This document shows, one piece after another, positions 1 through 12,200 of a stretch of DNA of 39,980 nucleotides. Position numbers and translations under genes: made by a program. The stretch is from contig NZ_CALPCZ010000024.1 of assembly GCF_943193135.1 (NCBI RefSeq), positions 1-39,980 on the forward strand. Direction: 5' to 3'. Source of the stretch: Odoribacter lunatus (GTDB lineage: Bacteria > Bacteroidota > Bacteroidia > Bacteroidales > Marinifilaceae). Every line of letters starts with the position of its first letter. Position 1 is the first letter of the stretch. The notes beneath the pieces are model-generated. The model was given only the letters and a program-made list of their open reading frames with translations, was not told the DNA's origin and made no database searches.

Positions 1-3000
1 TTGCCTTCAACGACGGTGACATCGGTTGGAACGTATTATGTTTATGCGGATGCTGGTAGTGGTTGTACGAGCGATACACTATCTGTTGATGTACAGTTCG
101 GGGTTCGTCCGACAGTGACAGCAATGGATCCGCAAACAAGTTGTGGTAATTCTTTGGATTTAGTTGCAGTTTGTAGTGATAATACGGCAACATTAAAATG
201 GTTAGATAATACTTATACGGACATAAATACAACAACTGTAACAACATCCGGAACATATTATGTCTATGCGGAAAATGGAGACGGTTGCCTAAGTGATACT
301 GTAACTGTAAACGTATTGTTGGGTACGAAACCCAGTGTTACGTTGCAGCCGCAATATACGTCTTGTGGGAATGATGTAATAGTTGCTTATTCCGGTTTGA
401 CCAATGCTTCGGCTATCGTAAATTGGTTAAATCCGTCAAAGACTATGGTATTGGGAAGTACGAATCCTTTTACCATAACGGGGGTAACGCATGAGGAAAC
501 TTATTATATTAGTGTAACAGCTGCTGGTTGTGGTGATACATTGCCAGTGACGGTTCGTCCTAATACGAATCCGATTATAACAGTAGATGCCGGTGGGTAT
601 TCTAGTTGTACGCAGGATGTTACTTTGCAATTGACTTCTATAAGTGATTTGAGTGCAACAGTGCACTGGTTTGATGTGAACAAGAATTCTTTAGGTACAG
701 GGAATCCGTATATGTTACATGAAGCTCCTGCTAATAATGGCATACATTATGTGGTTGCAGTTGGGGGTGCTTCCTGTCAGAGTGATACATTACCGTTTAA
801 TGTGTCTACGGAAACAGAACCTCTTATAACTGTAGAGCCGTTGTTTACTTCTTGTGATACGAATGTATTGTTGCAGTTGTCTTCATTGAGTGATGCAGGG
901 GCAACGGTGAAATGGTTAGCTCAGGATAAGAGTACGGTTATAGCTACCGGTTCACCTGTTTCTGCAACGATAACTACAAATGGTACTTATTATGTTTTTG
1001 CTGAGGGTACTACGGGTGGATGTAATAGTGATACATTGGAATTTGAGGTAAAAGTGAATACTTTGCCTGAGATAACATTAAATCCGAGTGGTTATGCAAG
1101 TTGTACGGAAACAGTTACGTTGCAGTTATTGGCATTAAGTGACTGGAGCGCATACATAGAGTGGTTGAATCCTGCAGGCCAACTTATAGCAACGACAAAT
1201 CCGGCTGTTGTGAATAACGCTTCTAATGGTTTGTATAAGATAAGAGTAACAGGTCAAGGATGCGCTAATTCGGTAGAACAGACATTTAATGTTACGGTTA
1301 ATAACCCGAGTTTGACATTAGGAATTAAACCGAGTTGGGATAATTGTAATGTGAATGTGAATGCCTCTTTAAATTCGCTTTCTGATTGGGGAGCTATTGT
1401 GAAATGGTTTGATGCTAGCGGAAATTATTTTGCAACGGGTAATCCGGTGATTATACCGAATGCACAACCGGGAAATTATTCAGTGGTAGCACAAGAGCCC
1501 ATGAATGGTTGTAAGAGTGATACGGTTCATTTTACAGTTGTGAATTGTGATTCTGTAACAACTATTCTTGCTGTGGCAACGCCGGATACAATTTGTTTGG
1601 CTAATACTTCTCAATTGAGTGTAGTTGCTCCAGATGATTATTTCCCGATATCATACAGATGGTCACCAGCGGCAGGTTTGGATGATTCAACATCTTCTAC
1701 ACCTGTATTTACTCCGACTGCAGCGGGTGATTATACCTTTGATGTTAAGACAACAGATATAAATGGGGTAGAGAAAACGGCTAGTGTAACTATTCATGTG
1801 AAGCCGGATTATGCACCTATGCTTACGGATTTGAATCCTGTTTATTGCTTGGGAGATACGTTAGAAGCATATCTGGCAACGGGAAGCATTACTCCTAGTG
1901 CTTATGAATGGTATGTAGACGGAGTTTTGCAGACTGGTATTACAGGGGCTAAATTTCCAATGACTACAACAGGGGTTCATCATGTGAAAGTGGTAGCCAT
2001 AGAAGGTAATTGCAGGTCTGACGTTGATACGGTGACGGTAGATATTCATAAGGTTACGGTTACTTTACCTTCCGTTACTTCAAGTCCGGTGGCTGTTAGC
2101 AGTTTAATTCAAGGAACTGCAGAAGCTACAGGAGGGACGGCTCCTTATGTATATAATAACATTTCACCTTATTCATTAACGTGGTTTGGAACAGATAATG
2201 ATAACTTCCAGTTTGTTGCACAGGCGATGTCCTATCATATTGAAATTTATGCGGTAGACGCTATGGGATGTATTAGTGATACTGTTGTATACGATATTGA
2301 TGTAACGGGATATACGCCATTGAGTGTAGATTTGAATTCAGTATATGGAACTGTTGTATGTCAGAACGGTTCTGCTATTTTGGAGGCAACAGTAAATGGA
2401 GGTACAGCTAATTATACTTATGAATGGTATTTACTTGGACAGCCTAATCCGATTAAAGTTGTAACAAGTAGTAGTATGACGGATCAGTTGATAGTAATGC
2501 CTACTGCTACAGAATCCTATTATGTGTTAGTAAGAGATAGCGGTAATCCGTTGGGATTAGGAAGTGATACGATACAGTTGACTATTAGCCCGACCTTGAT
2601 AGCTACACCTGCCGATGCAGGTCCTGATATGACTATTGCCAGTGGTGCACAGACTGTTTTGTTGGGAGGTGGTACGAATATTCAGACATGGTTGTGGATG
2701 CCTGCGAATATGTTGAACACGACAACTGAATCAACTAAACAATATCCTTTAACGAAAGCACTTACAGCACAACAAGAATATCAATTGTATGTAACGGATA
2801 ATAATAATTGTGTCAGCTTACCGGATACGGTGATAGTGAATGTCACTCCGGATGGATTGCATTTGAGTATTGATCCGATTGTTGATACATTGTGTTTGGG
2901 AAATGATGTGTGGATGGTGGTTCGGGAAGCTACAAATTCGTTAAGTGCATCGGCGACTTTTACATGGACTCCTACTATGACGGAATTGGAAGTGAAAGGA

Positions 3001-6000
3001 GATTCTGCGCATTTTGTACCGACGGTAGCAGGTGATTATACCTTTGTTGTTCAGGTAGAAGACGGTAACAAAGTGGCGGCACTAAAATCGGATATTCATG
3101 TATTGTCTTCTGAAGCTCCGAAGTTTGATTTAGTGAAGAGTGGAACAAATGATTGTCAATATGATACGTTGAAGGTAGTTTATCCTAGTGGTACGACTAA
3201 CTTTGCTTCCTCTTATGAATGGAAAGAAGATGGTTCAGTGATTAGTTGTACTGATAGTATATTTGTGGTGACCTTGACGGGACAGCATACGTATGAAGTG
3301 ACAGGTAAATTGGGTGAGTGTAGTTCATCTGTTAAGCAAATTACGGTGGATATGAATCCTACTCCGTTGTTAAGTTTGGCTATAACAGATAGTTGTGGTG
3401 TCGGAAAAGTGGTAGCTACCGGATCCGGTGCAACGCAAAATTATAGTTGGTCTACGATACCTGCCGGTATTGCGACAGTTGAGCAAACAGCATTCAATGC
3501 GGCAACTTATACGATTTCAGCATCGGGAGCTTATACTATAGAAGTGACGGCGTCTAATGGAACGGTATGTAGTATGACCCGTACATTGTCGGGAGAGGTA
3601 TTCGGACGTCCTTCTCTGTTGAATTGGCTGGCACAACCTCAGTCTCCGAATTATCTGGTAAATGATACGGCTTATATTTCTGCAGGTGTACAAGCAACGG
3701 GAGGTACTCCAATTGTAGTTGGTGCAGATAAGGAATATATTTATCATTGGTTTGGCAGTTTACCGAAAGATTCGGTTGAACAGGGAATTATTAGTTATTA
3801 CAATGTATTGGTAAACACTCCGGCTAATTATACAATGAAGGTATTTGCTACGGATGCTAATGGTTGTCCGAGTGATACATTGGAAAAAGACATTGTAGTC
3901 ATGGGAGATAGCTTGCTTGTTTCTTTGACATCTCCTTATGGTAATCAAGTATGTTTGGGAGGTGCAGCTATGTTGGTAGCTAGTGCAGCCGGAGGACAAT
4001 TAAATTTTGAATATTCTTGGTATAGAGACGGAATTTTACTAAATTCGTCTCATACAAATGGATTAAGCGATACCTTATGGGTTGCTTATGCCGATGTGGA
4101 TAAATATAGTGTGAAAGTGATGGATCAGTCCGGATTGGTAGGTGCTGATTCGATTATGTTGGTGCAGGATCCTACACATACGGCTCCGATAATTAGTGCA
4201 GGACCAGATATGACTATACAAGCGGGTAATAGTACAGTTTTGTTGGGAAGTATTACAACGATGGGTACCGGAGGTACGACAGTGGCTGATTATGAGTGGC
4301 ACTGGTCTCCGGCAAGCGGATTAGCAACTCTTGCCGATACGGCTTATCAGTATCCGCAAACAAAACTGTTAAATGATCCCGCATCTTATCAATTGTATGT
4401 AACGGATGGTGATAATTGTGTCAGCTTACCGGATACAGCCAAAGTTATTATAGATAATATTGACGGATTGTGCGTGAAAGCGACACCGGAGACAGATACG
4501 ATATGTTTGAATAACACAATGACGTGGACAGCTGAGATTACTTGTGGGCCGGTGCAAGGAGCTACTTTTGATTGGACTCCGACAGATTTCTTAGTTGGAA
4601 AAACCGATACGGCATCGGTTGTGTTTAAACCGGTGGTTGCAGGAGACTATACCTACGCAGTATTGGTGACTGGCGCAAATGGTAAACAGGCGGCAGCAAA
4701 AGTCAATGTAAAAGTGAATGATGCTTATGCACCGTTATTGGCTTTGAATGGTCATTGGGATTGTCAGAATGATACGATTCAGGTGACGAATACAGGAGAG
4801 CCGGTGTTAGGCTATACATGGCGTTTGGATGGCGGCAGTCCGTTAGCAGTGACTGGCAATATGTTGGTATTGTCTTTAACAGGGCATCATACGGTAACGG
4901 TATATGCTGTAGCAGCAAATGGTTGTGTATCTGACACTGTAGGAATTGATGCTACGATTGGTGAAATGCCGGTTGTCAATATTTTGGAGCCTTCATTTGC
5001 TCAATATCGGGATAGTATCTTTACTCTGCATGTGGATCAAACGACGCAATTGCTGAATGGTTCGTTTGATTATCAATGGACTTCTGATCCGTCAGGTAAG
5101 ATAGATGGAACGGATACACTGTTGACGATGCAATCCCAACCTTTGTCCGGTGATGTGGAATATGTATTTAAAGCCAGTAGCAAGATTAATGCTGCTTGTT
5201 CTGCAACGGATACGGTTCGGGCTTATATCATACCGGATTCAATAGCTTTGGATATTGATAAGGATTCTATAACGGGAAATATTCTCTTGTTGTGGGATCA
5301 CACGCAACCGGGATTGGAACAGGCGGATTCTGTTCGGGTTATGAGTGTGAAATGGGATGGTTATGCAGTGGCAACACAATATGCATCGCGAGCTATGGTT
5401 GTAGCTGATTCAGATAGATATCTGGTGGATATTTCAAATGATACCTTGGAATTCTTCTATGCCAATGCAAGCCGTTATATCGCTGAGTTAGGACAGAGTT
5501 ATTACTCTCGTTCCAGCGATACGGTTGGGTATTTTAAACAGTGGGTTTCTATAATTTCAACAGATTTAGCGGATGATTCATATAATTATTTTCTTTATCC
5601 TTTTGATATGAAAGCTAAAGGATTAGTTAATATGACAGATTTAGCAAAATATTTTGGTAAAGATATAAGTGGGGATGGGAAATATAATATTTTTACACTT
5701 TCGTCTTTATCTTATACTGCAACTATGAATACATGGGGAGAAAAACGCTTGAAATATAATAAAACATTAAATGTATTTACAGGAGATACTTCGGATTTAG
5801 TTTTAGGTAAAGTATATCAAGTTCGTTTTAGAGAAACTATAGTAGATAAAAGTGATATAGAGTTGTTGTTATATGGAAAATTACCTTCTGATGTTGCATA
5901 CGATTTATATGCACAAGGAAGTATTGATAGGTATAATATGATAGCAGCATCTTTATATTCAGTTGATTCCTGCTGGTTGCAGCATATTGGAAATAAGATA

Positions 6001-6201
6001 CCTGATAAAGTATCTCTTCAAACTTGGACATTTACGAATCAGAGTTGGAGAAGGCCGAATAAGTATGCAGATTATAATAGTACACTTAATATTTGGAATC
6101 CGCAAGAAATAAATAAAAAGCTTTATATAAGACCATGGACGGTAATTCAGTCTAGAGTTAACATCGAAAAATTAAGTTGGAAGTTTGAAGATTATAAATA
6201 G
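1..6201 (+). CDS. Giant Ig/PKD-like repeat surface protein, 5'-truncated by window edge
   Basis: The reading frame is open from the first base, so the real start and any signal peptide lie upstream; at least 2066 residues are present. The protein is almost wholly beta-sandwich repeats. Residues about 37-514 are six tandem repeats of roughly 80 aa, each with one Cys near the start (TSCGN/SSCTQ type) and one near the end (GCxSDT type), which probably form a disulfide in each domain. Residues about 526-1654 are a larger repeated block (separate entry). Residues about 1740-2066 form a different module, starting with an FnIII-like strand (ILLLWDH) followed by a PFDM...LAKYF segment, and this module recurs at the end of the next protein. 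I see no type A or CHU_C T9SS sorting domain. The stop is four bases before the next gene's start, so they are co-transcribed. A role as a cell-surface adhesin or fibre component is inferred from the architecture and neighbours. Confidence 0.85.
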   Translation: MPSTTVTSVGTYYVYADAGSGCTSDTLSVDVQFGVRPTVTAMDPQTSCGNSLDLVAVCSDNTATLKWLDNTYTDINTTTVTTSGTYYVYAENGDGCLSDTVTVNVLLGTKPSVTLQPQYTSCGNDVIVAYSGLTNASAIVNWLNPSKTMVLGSTNPFTITGVTHEETYYISVTAAGCGDTLPVTVRPNTNPIITVDAGGYSSCTQDVTLQLTSISDLSATVHWFDVNKNSLGTGNPYMLHEAPANNGIHYVVAVGGASCQSDTLPFNVSTETEPLITVEPLFTSCDTNVLLQLSSLSDAGATVKWLAQDKSTVIATGSPVSATITTNGTYYVFAEGTTGGCNSDTLEFEVKVNTLPEITLNPSGYASCTETVTLQLLALSDWSAYIEWLNPAGQLIATTNPAVVNNASNGLYKIRVTGQGCANSVEQTFNVTVNNPSLTLGIKPSWDNCNVNVNASLNSLSDWGAIVKWFDASGNYFATGNPVIIPNAQPGNYSVVAQEPMNGCKSDTVHFTVVNCDSVTTILAVATPDTICLANTSQLSVVAPDDYFPISYRWSPAAGLDDSTSSTPVFTPTAAGDYTFDVKTTDINGVEKTASVTIHVKPDYAPMLTDLNPVYCLGDTLEAYLATGSITPSAYEWYVDGVLQTGITGAKFPMTTTGVHHVKVVAIEGNCRSDVDTVTVDIHKVTVTLPSVTSSPVAVSSLIQGTAEATGGTAPYVYNNISPYSLTWFGTDNDNFQFVAQAMSYHIEIYAVDAMGCISDTVVYDIDVTGYTPLSVDLNSVYGTVVCQNGSAILEATVNGGTANYTYEWYLLGQPNPIKVVTSSSMTDQLIVMPTATESYYVLVRDSGNPLGLGSDTIQLTISPTLIATPADAGPDMTIASGAQTVLLGGGTNIQTWLWMPANMLNTTTESTKQYPLTKALTAQQEYQLYVTDNNNCVSLPDTVIVNVTPDGLHLSIDPIVDTLCLGNDVWMVVREATNSLSASATFTWTPTMTELEVKGDSAHFVPTVAGDYTFVVQVEDGNKVAALKSDIHVLSSEAPKFDLVKSGTNDCQYDTLKVVYPSGTTNFASSYEWKEDGSVISCTDSIFVVTLTGQHTYEVTGKLGECSSSVKQITVDMNPTPLLSLAITDSCGVGKVVATGSGATQNYSWSTIPAGIATVEQTAFNAATYTISASGAYTIEVTASNGTVCSMTRTLSGEVFGRPSLLNWLAQPQSPNYLVNDTAYISAGVQATGGTPIVVGADKEYIYHWFGSLPKDSVEQGIISYYNVLVNTPANYTMKVFATDANGCPSDTLEKDIVVMGDSLLVSLTSPYGNQVCLGGAAMLVASAAGGQLNFEYSWYRDGILLNSSHTNGLSDTLWVAYADVDKYSVKVMDQSGLVGADSIMLVQDPTHTAPIISAGPDMTIQAGNSTVLLGSITTMGTGGTTVADYEWHWSPASGLATLADTAYQYPQTKLLNDPASYQLYVTDGDNCVSLPDTAKVIIDNIDGLCVKATPETDTICLNNTMTWTAEITCGPVQGATFDWTPTDFLVGKTDTASVVFKPVVAGDYTYAVLVTGANGKQAAAKVNVKVNDAYAPLLALNGHWDCQNDTIQVTNTGEPVLGYTWRLDGGSPLAVTGNMLVLSLTGHHTVTVYAVAANGCVSDTVGIDATIGEMPVVNILEPSFAQYRDSIFTLHVDQTTQLLNGSFDYQWTSDPSGKIDGTDTLLTMQSQPLSGDVEYVFKASSKINAACSATDTVRAYIIPDSIALDIDKDSITGNILLLWDHTQPGLEQADSVRVMSVKWDGYAVATQYASRAMVVADSDRYLVDISNDTLEFFYANASRYIAELGQSYYSRSSDTVGYFKQWVSIISTDLADDSYNYFLYPFDMKAKGLVNMTDLAKYFGKDISGDGKYNIFTLSSLSYTATMNTWGEKRLKYNKTLNVFTGDTSDLVLGKVYQVRFRETIVDKSDIELLLYGKLPSDVAYDLYAQGSIDRYNMIAASLYSVDSCWLQHIGNKIPDKVSLQTWTFTNQSWRRPNKYADYNSTLNIWNPQEINKKLYIRPWTVIQSRVNIEKLSWKFEDYK
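109..1542 (+). repeat. Six tandem Ig-like coding repeats (about 80 aa each)
   Basis: Repeat units begin at P-x-[IV]-T-[LV] followed by a Cys after about 10 residues (TSCGN, TSCGN, SSCTQ, TSCDT, ASCTE, DNCNV). They continue with a W-[LF] core strand (LKWLD, VNWLN, VHWFD, VKWLA, IEWLN, VKWFD) and end with a YY/YVxA strand and G-C-x-SDT. The protein repeat is clear while the DNA has diverged considerably. This is typical of surface-exposed stacked domains in Bacteroidota T9SS cargo. Confidence 0.85.
1576..4962 (+). repeat. Three-copy super-repeat (two full, one partial) inside the giant gene
   Basis: Copies begin at 1576, 2866 and 4477. Each starts with a D-T-[IL]-C-L domain ending in AGDYTF/AGDYTY, then a YEW/YTW domain with a TG-HHV/TGQHTY strand. 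Copies 1 and 2 continue with a WFG domain, a Y-G-x-x-VC domain and an AGPDMTI...YQLYVTD domain, whereas copy 3 stops after two domains. Within it, 2779-2828 and 4387-4436 match at 47 of 50 bases by my own count, 1608 bases apart, which suggests a recent duplication or gene conversion. Confidence 0.85.
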
Positions 6202-6205
6202 TCCT

Positions 6206-9200
6206 ATGAAAAAAATTTTATTGTTTGGGATTTATATATTGATGACATTTTGTGTCGAAGCTCAACAAAAAACGTGTAGAGATACAACGTGGACGGCTCC
6301 TGTAGAGAATATTACAAAGACGTTTAATAATACAGGGAGTTTTAAAACGGAAAGTATGATATGGGTAATGCCTCGATTAAACGGAAATTTTATTCCTACG
6401 AGCAATGCTTCGTGTATGAGATTTTATGTTGCGTTAGAAACGGAAGCTGTTACCACGACTGTAATAACACCGGGTGTGAGTCCAGATATAGATATGGCAG
6501 GAGCAACAGATTTTACGAAATGCTTTTTGACATTTCATGATGTTGGTACAGTTACAACAACACAAGCAATAATCGCATTGGGAAATATTGATGCAGATGG
6601 CTCATCAATTGGCTCATCACCTGTAAATACGCAGTTTGTAGATTTAGGTGGTCTTTTAGGGCTATCTGTTGAATTTCGAGATTTTGATTTTGGAACGTTG
6701 AGTGCAGAAAATGTTTCAAATAATTATAATTTGCATATTGTAATAACTTATGATTGTGGAGGAATAAATGAGATTTCAGATAATCTTTATCCTGCTGGTA
6801 CATGGGACTATACCGATAAAATAGTTGATTTTACAGGGGGAAAAATTACGATTTCAGTTCCCGATATTACTGCAAATATGTGTGAGGGAAGTATTTTGAA
6901 TGTTAGTACAATAGCTACAGTATCGAATGCAGACGGGGCTTATACCATAGCCTTGACTGATGGAGGAGGAACGAATACGTTTAATCCTTCTTATGCAACT
7001 GTAAGTGGGGATAACATTCAGATAGCACAGAATTGTCCTGCTGGAGATTATAAAGTAAAAGCAACAGTAACGGATGCTGGTGGAAATACAGCAGATGCAA
7101 CATTTGCTTTTGTTGTGAGTGCGAAACCGAATATTACAATTGTTCCTACTCCAGCTGCTACAATTTGTAAAGATGATGCATTGACATTGTCTATTACTGA
7201 TTCTAAAAATGTAGCAAAGCAATATGCATGGAGTGCAGTAGGAACTTCAACAGATGTCAATATTGCATCGCACAGTACTTTTAGTACAACTAATGGTAAT
7301 TATACAGCCGCTCCACAAGGAACAATGACATATCAAGCTATTGCGCGATCAGATGCAGGATGTTTGGATACGACTCAATTGCAGATTACAGTAAATGAGG
7401 CTCCGTCTGCTACTTTAGCTGCGTCAAAGTCTACTGTTTGTTCCGGGGAGACTATTACTTTGACTGCAACAGTCGCTGCAGGACAGACGGCAGATAGTTG
7501 GGAATGGGTAAATCCGAGTTCTGCGGTGACAGCCAATACAGTAAATGTTACTCCTGTAAATACAGGAACTTCACCTACTACAATAACCTATTTGGTGAAA
7601 TCTGTAAAAGGAACTTGTAAATCTGCTGACTATACGGCAACGGTTACGGTAAATCCCAAACCGAATATATCAGTTACGAATCAGCCGACACCGCAGTGTG
7701 AAGGTTCGCAGATTGATTTGGCTTCTGCTACTTTGGGAGGGACAACAGGTTTAACGTTGACATATTATTCTAATGCCAATTGTACTAATCCGACGTCTAA
7801 TTTTCAAACAGTAGCTTTTGCTGATTCTCCTAAATCATTTTGGGTAGTAGGGCAAAATACAACGACGGGTTGTTCAGATACTGTGGAGTTGAAAGCTACA
7901 GTAAATCAGAGCCCGGCTAAACCAACTATTTCCGGTCCTACGGAAGTATGTAAAGGAAGCAATGCGACATTGACGGTTGCTGGGGTGGCTGGTGTTACTT
8001 ATAAATGGTATAATGCTTCCAATAATCAGGTTGGTACAGGTACTTCTTATACGACACCAAACCTTACTGCAGCAACTTCTTATACTGTGGAGGCAGAGGT
8101 CGCAGGTGGATGTAAGACACGTTCAGATGCGTATAATATAGCTATAAATGAAATACCTACGGTTACGATATCGACAATTGCAGATGCTTGTGCCGGAACG
8201 GATGTGAATGTGTCGGCAACGGTGACTGGCGGTATGACGCCCTATTCTAATTATGTATGGAGTATGACTGCAACAGGTGGAGGCGCTAGTTTTGTGGTAC
8301 AGAGTAATAGTGCACAAGTGTTGGCTACTTTAGGAAAAGGTTTGAATACGCTTGAGTTGACAGTATCGGATGCAAAAGGATGTACGGCGACTGGCTCTCA
8401 AACTGTAGAGGGGGGATATATTCAAGGTGCGGGCTTGACAGCTAATCCGGCTACTTTTATAGAAGGCACTTCTTCAAGTTTAACCTTGACGGCAATAGGT
8501 GTTTCTGCGGGAAATGCCGGTGCTATTACGGGTTATAGTTATAATCGGGTGAATCCGGTGCCGGCTCATTTGGGCAATACGGCATCTGCAACTTACAATC
8601 CTCCATTACCTACAGCATCTACGAAATATCAGGTGGTAATGACGACGGCAAAAGGATGTAAGGATTCTGCTGAAGTAGAGGTTAAATATACAGCGAAGGC
8701 TTTGGCTTGGAGTTTGTTGAAAGGAGATACAGTTTGTATTACTGATTTGAGTGACGGAGCTGTATTGAGGGCTAAAGCTATGTTTGGTACTACACCTTAC
8801 ACGTATACATGGGGTAGTATTCCGTCAGCAGCAGGAATTCAAACTAAAGTTGCACAAGGAGATTCTTTGGTATTGACGTTTAATCCGATGACAGCAACGC
8901 CTGGAACGTATACTATACAAGTAACTCTTACAGATGCTGAAAGTAAAACGATAAATCAGAGTGTAAAATTGGTTATAGGTGCAACGCCTGATGTGAAAAT
9001 TAATGGAGATGCTTCGGCAGATTTGGCAGTTTGTTTGAAATCAACGTTAAATTTAACCGCTTCAACCTCACTTACGGAAGGAGTAAGTTATTTGTGGAAA
9101 GAGCCTTCAACTATAACAGCGCCGACTAGTGCTACTCAATCTGTTGCGACTACAACAGTCAATACGGTAGGGACGACTTATAAGGTTATAGCAACATCTG

Positions 9201-12200
9201 TTTATGGTTGTGTTGATTCGGCAGCACGTAAGGTAATCGTGAATGATCTTCCGACGGTTACTTTAACGGCGGACAAAGGATCTGTATGTCCTGGTGGTGA
9301 TGCAAGTGTTGAGGTTACAAGTGGAGGGGCAGATACAGAGTATAGCTGGACCGTAGGAGGAGTTGCAGATGGAGGAGGAAAATCAAAAACAAAATCAATT
9401 ACTACTGCAACACAGTTTAAAGTACAGCGGAAAGATGACAATGGGTGTATTGCTACGGCTGATACAACTATACAGGTATATGTTCCGGAAAAGCTGAACT
9501 TGTCCGAAGATCAAATTGTGTGTGAAGCATCCTCTAACGTGACCTTGACGGCAAGCGGACTGACAGGAGGTTCATATACGTGGAGTTCTGTGCCGAACGA
9601 TCCGACACTTGGAATAAATGGAACCACTCAATCTGTCACACCGACGCAAACTACTACGTATTATGTAGATGGTACAGATGTACATGGATGTACGGTGGAG
9701 CGTGCTTCTATCGTGGTAACAGTAGATAAAATGCCGACGCTTACATTGTCTAAACATGAACTTGCTGCTTGTAACTCTGTGAATTTATCGACAGTTGCTT
9801 CTACTACTTCTCCGGGGGCATTGAAATATGGAAGTTCAGCGAATTTTACTTCTACAATTTCTCCAACTGTAAATACTCCCGGTACACACACATATTATGT
9901 ACGTGCGGAGAATGGTGTATGTAAAACAGCTGAAGATACAATAAGGGTAACAGTCTTGAATGGTCCTAAATTGGAGGTAAATTCTCCACTTAGTGTTTGT
10001 GAGGCTGGTAGTGTTGATTTGATTTCGGGTATTAATTGGGCACAAACGACGTATCCTGCTTCTAGTATTACTTATTGGACAGATCCGGCTGCTTCAACAA
10101 ATCAATTGACAACTTCTGTTGTTTCTCCAACGACATCTCAGACATATTATCTAAAGGGAGCTTCTGAGGGGTGTGATCCTGTGATTAAATCAGTAAAGGT
10201 TGATATTGAAATACCTAATGTAATGATTGCCGGAGATACAATTGTTTGTTATCAAAGTGGAGCAAGTACAACATTGACAGCTTCCGGAGTTGCAACCTAT
10301 AATTGGTATAATGCATCAGCAGCTGTAGTAAGTGGTGCAGGAATCACATTTACTCCAACGAGTATTGGCGATTATACGTTTGCTGTTGAAGGAACTTCTA
10401 TTACAGGTTGTGTGGATACAGCCACGGTTACAGTACATGTAGTTGCTAAACCTGAGGTAACTCTAACTGGGACAGAAAAGGTATGTAGTAATGAGATGGT
10501 GACATTGGTAGCCGATACGACAGGATTAACTAACGGACCGTTTACTTATACTTGGACAAATGCGACTCAAACAACGAATAATGAGGCAACTGCAAGTTTT
10601 GCTTCAACAACGGTAAAAACAGAAACTGTAAAAGTACATGTAACAGACCGTTATGGTTGTGAAGGTCCGGATGCGACTTTAAATATACAGGTAAATGGTT
10701 TTGAAGCGACATTGGTAGCAGCTAATGGGAGTATAAATTTACCTTCTGGAAGTCCGGTAGCAGTGGGAACAACAGTTACATTAACGGCTGGTCCAATGGG
10801 AAATTATGAATATGAATTCTTAAAAGTAAAAACGCCTACAGATTCTTTGATTCAAGGATTTGGAAGTGCAAATACACTGAATTTTGTTGTTGAGGAGATT
10901 ACAACATTCAAAGTGCTTGTTAGAAATACGGAAACTAATTGTATAGATTCAGCAACAATTACGATTGGTATTGAGGGGACACCTTTGGCAACAATATTAG
11001 CTATTGGAGATACGGTTTGTGCGGGAGAAGAGCGTGCAGTATTGACGACAGTACTTTCACCGGCGGGAACGACAGGTGTTACTTATAGTTGGTCTCAGGT
11101 TGGAGGTGCAACGTTGCCTCTGATAGGAAGTACGAATCTGGATAGTTTAGTTGTTAATACCAGTACAGCCGCAGTAGGACTTTATCGGTTTGAAGTAAGT
11201 ATAAATGGTGGTGTATCAAAAGATACGGCGGATTTACTGATTGGTCCGGGTATAGAGTTGATTTCATTCAAAGCCTTGGACAGTTGTTCTACAGCAGTAC
11301 ACTTTGCGATAGAGACTTCTAATGCAACGAAGTATGATTGGATTAACCCATACAATGGCTCGATATTTTGTGATGCAGCGGCACTTGGTTCCGGGTGTGA
11401 TAAGGCTACAGCACATTTTACAACGGGAACTGTAAGTTATAAAATTGCTGTTATTGCTTCTAATGATAACTGTAGTGCAAGATTTGAATTGGAAGGAAAT
11501 ATTGGTGCGTTACCGGAAGTTGAGTTGGCGGAGAATTGTCTTGCTTTACACAAAGACAGTATTTTTAACTTAAATGTTGTAAATCCCAAAGATTTTGATT
11601 ATGTTTGGGACGTTTGGGAAAGTAGTGATGGAACCACATGGACGACAGGTAGTTTGAGTGGTGCATCAACAAATCCAACAATAAGTGGAGTTATGGGAGA
11701 TAAAGATCTTCAATATATTGTAACAGCATCTAGTAAGAGTGTAGCAGGGTGTAAGGGTTCTGATACAGCTCATATTTATCGTATACCTGATGCACCACTT
11801 ACAGATATAGATACGATAGATGATAAACGTCATATTCAATTAGTATGGGGTAATACTGATTGGGCTGATGATTATACAGTATGGAGTCGTAAGTGGGATC
11901 CTTATTGCTTGACTGGAAAAGATGGAAATGTTTATACTGCGGAAGCTACAGGAACGGGCATTACTGCTTTATCATGGGCAGAGCCAACAATGGATTCGCT
12001 TGAGTTTTATTATGTGACAGCAAACAGAACAATTTGTAGTGTTGAATATAAGTCTTTTGAAACTGATACATTTGGATATGTCCGTCATATTGCTGATGCG
12101 ACGGATACGGTATATACGAATAAAGGTCAGTCAGGAATATATGCATTCCCGTATATTTTTGATATGCATACTCGATATGGATTGACTTATGTAACTGATT

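Noticed and set aside
109-4962. Regularly spaced repeats that might suggest a CRISPR or DNA-level satellite
   Set aside because: The periodicity is in the protein (Ig-like domains), the DNA copies are diverged, and the frame is open throughout.
6185-6208. TTG at 6185 as start of the second giant, or a frameshift joining the first and second giants
   Set aside because: The ATG at 6206 gives a clean signal peptide, and both proteins have complete matching C-terminal modules, so they are two genes, not a broken one.
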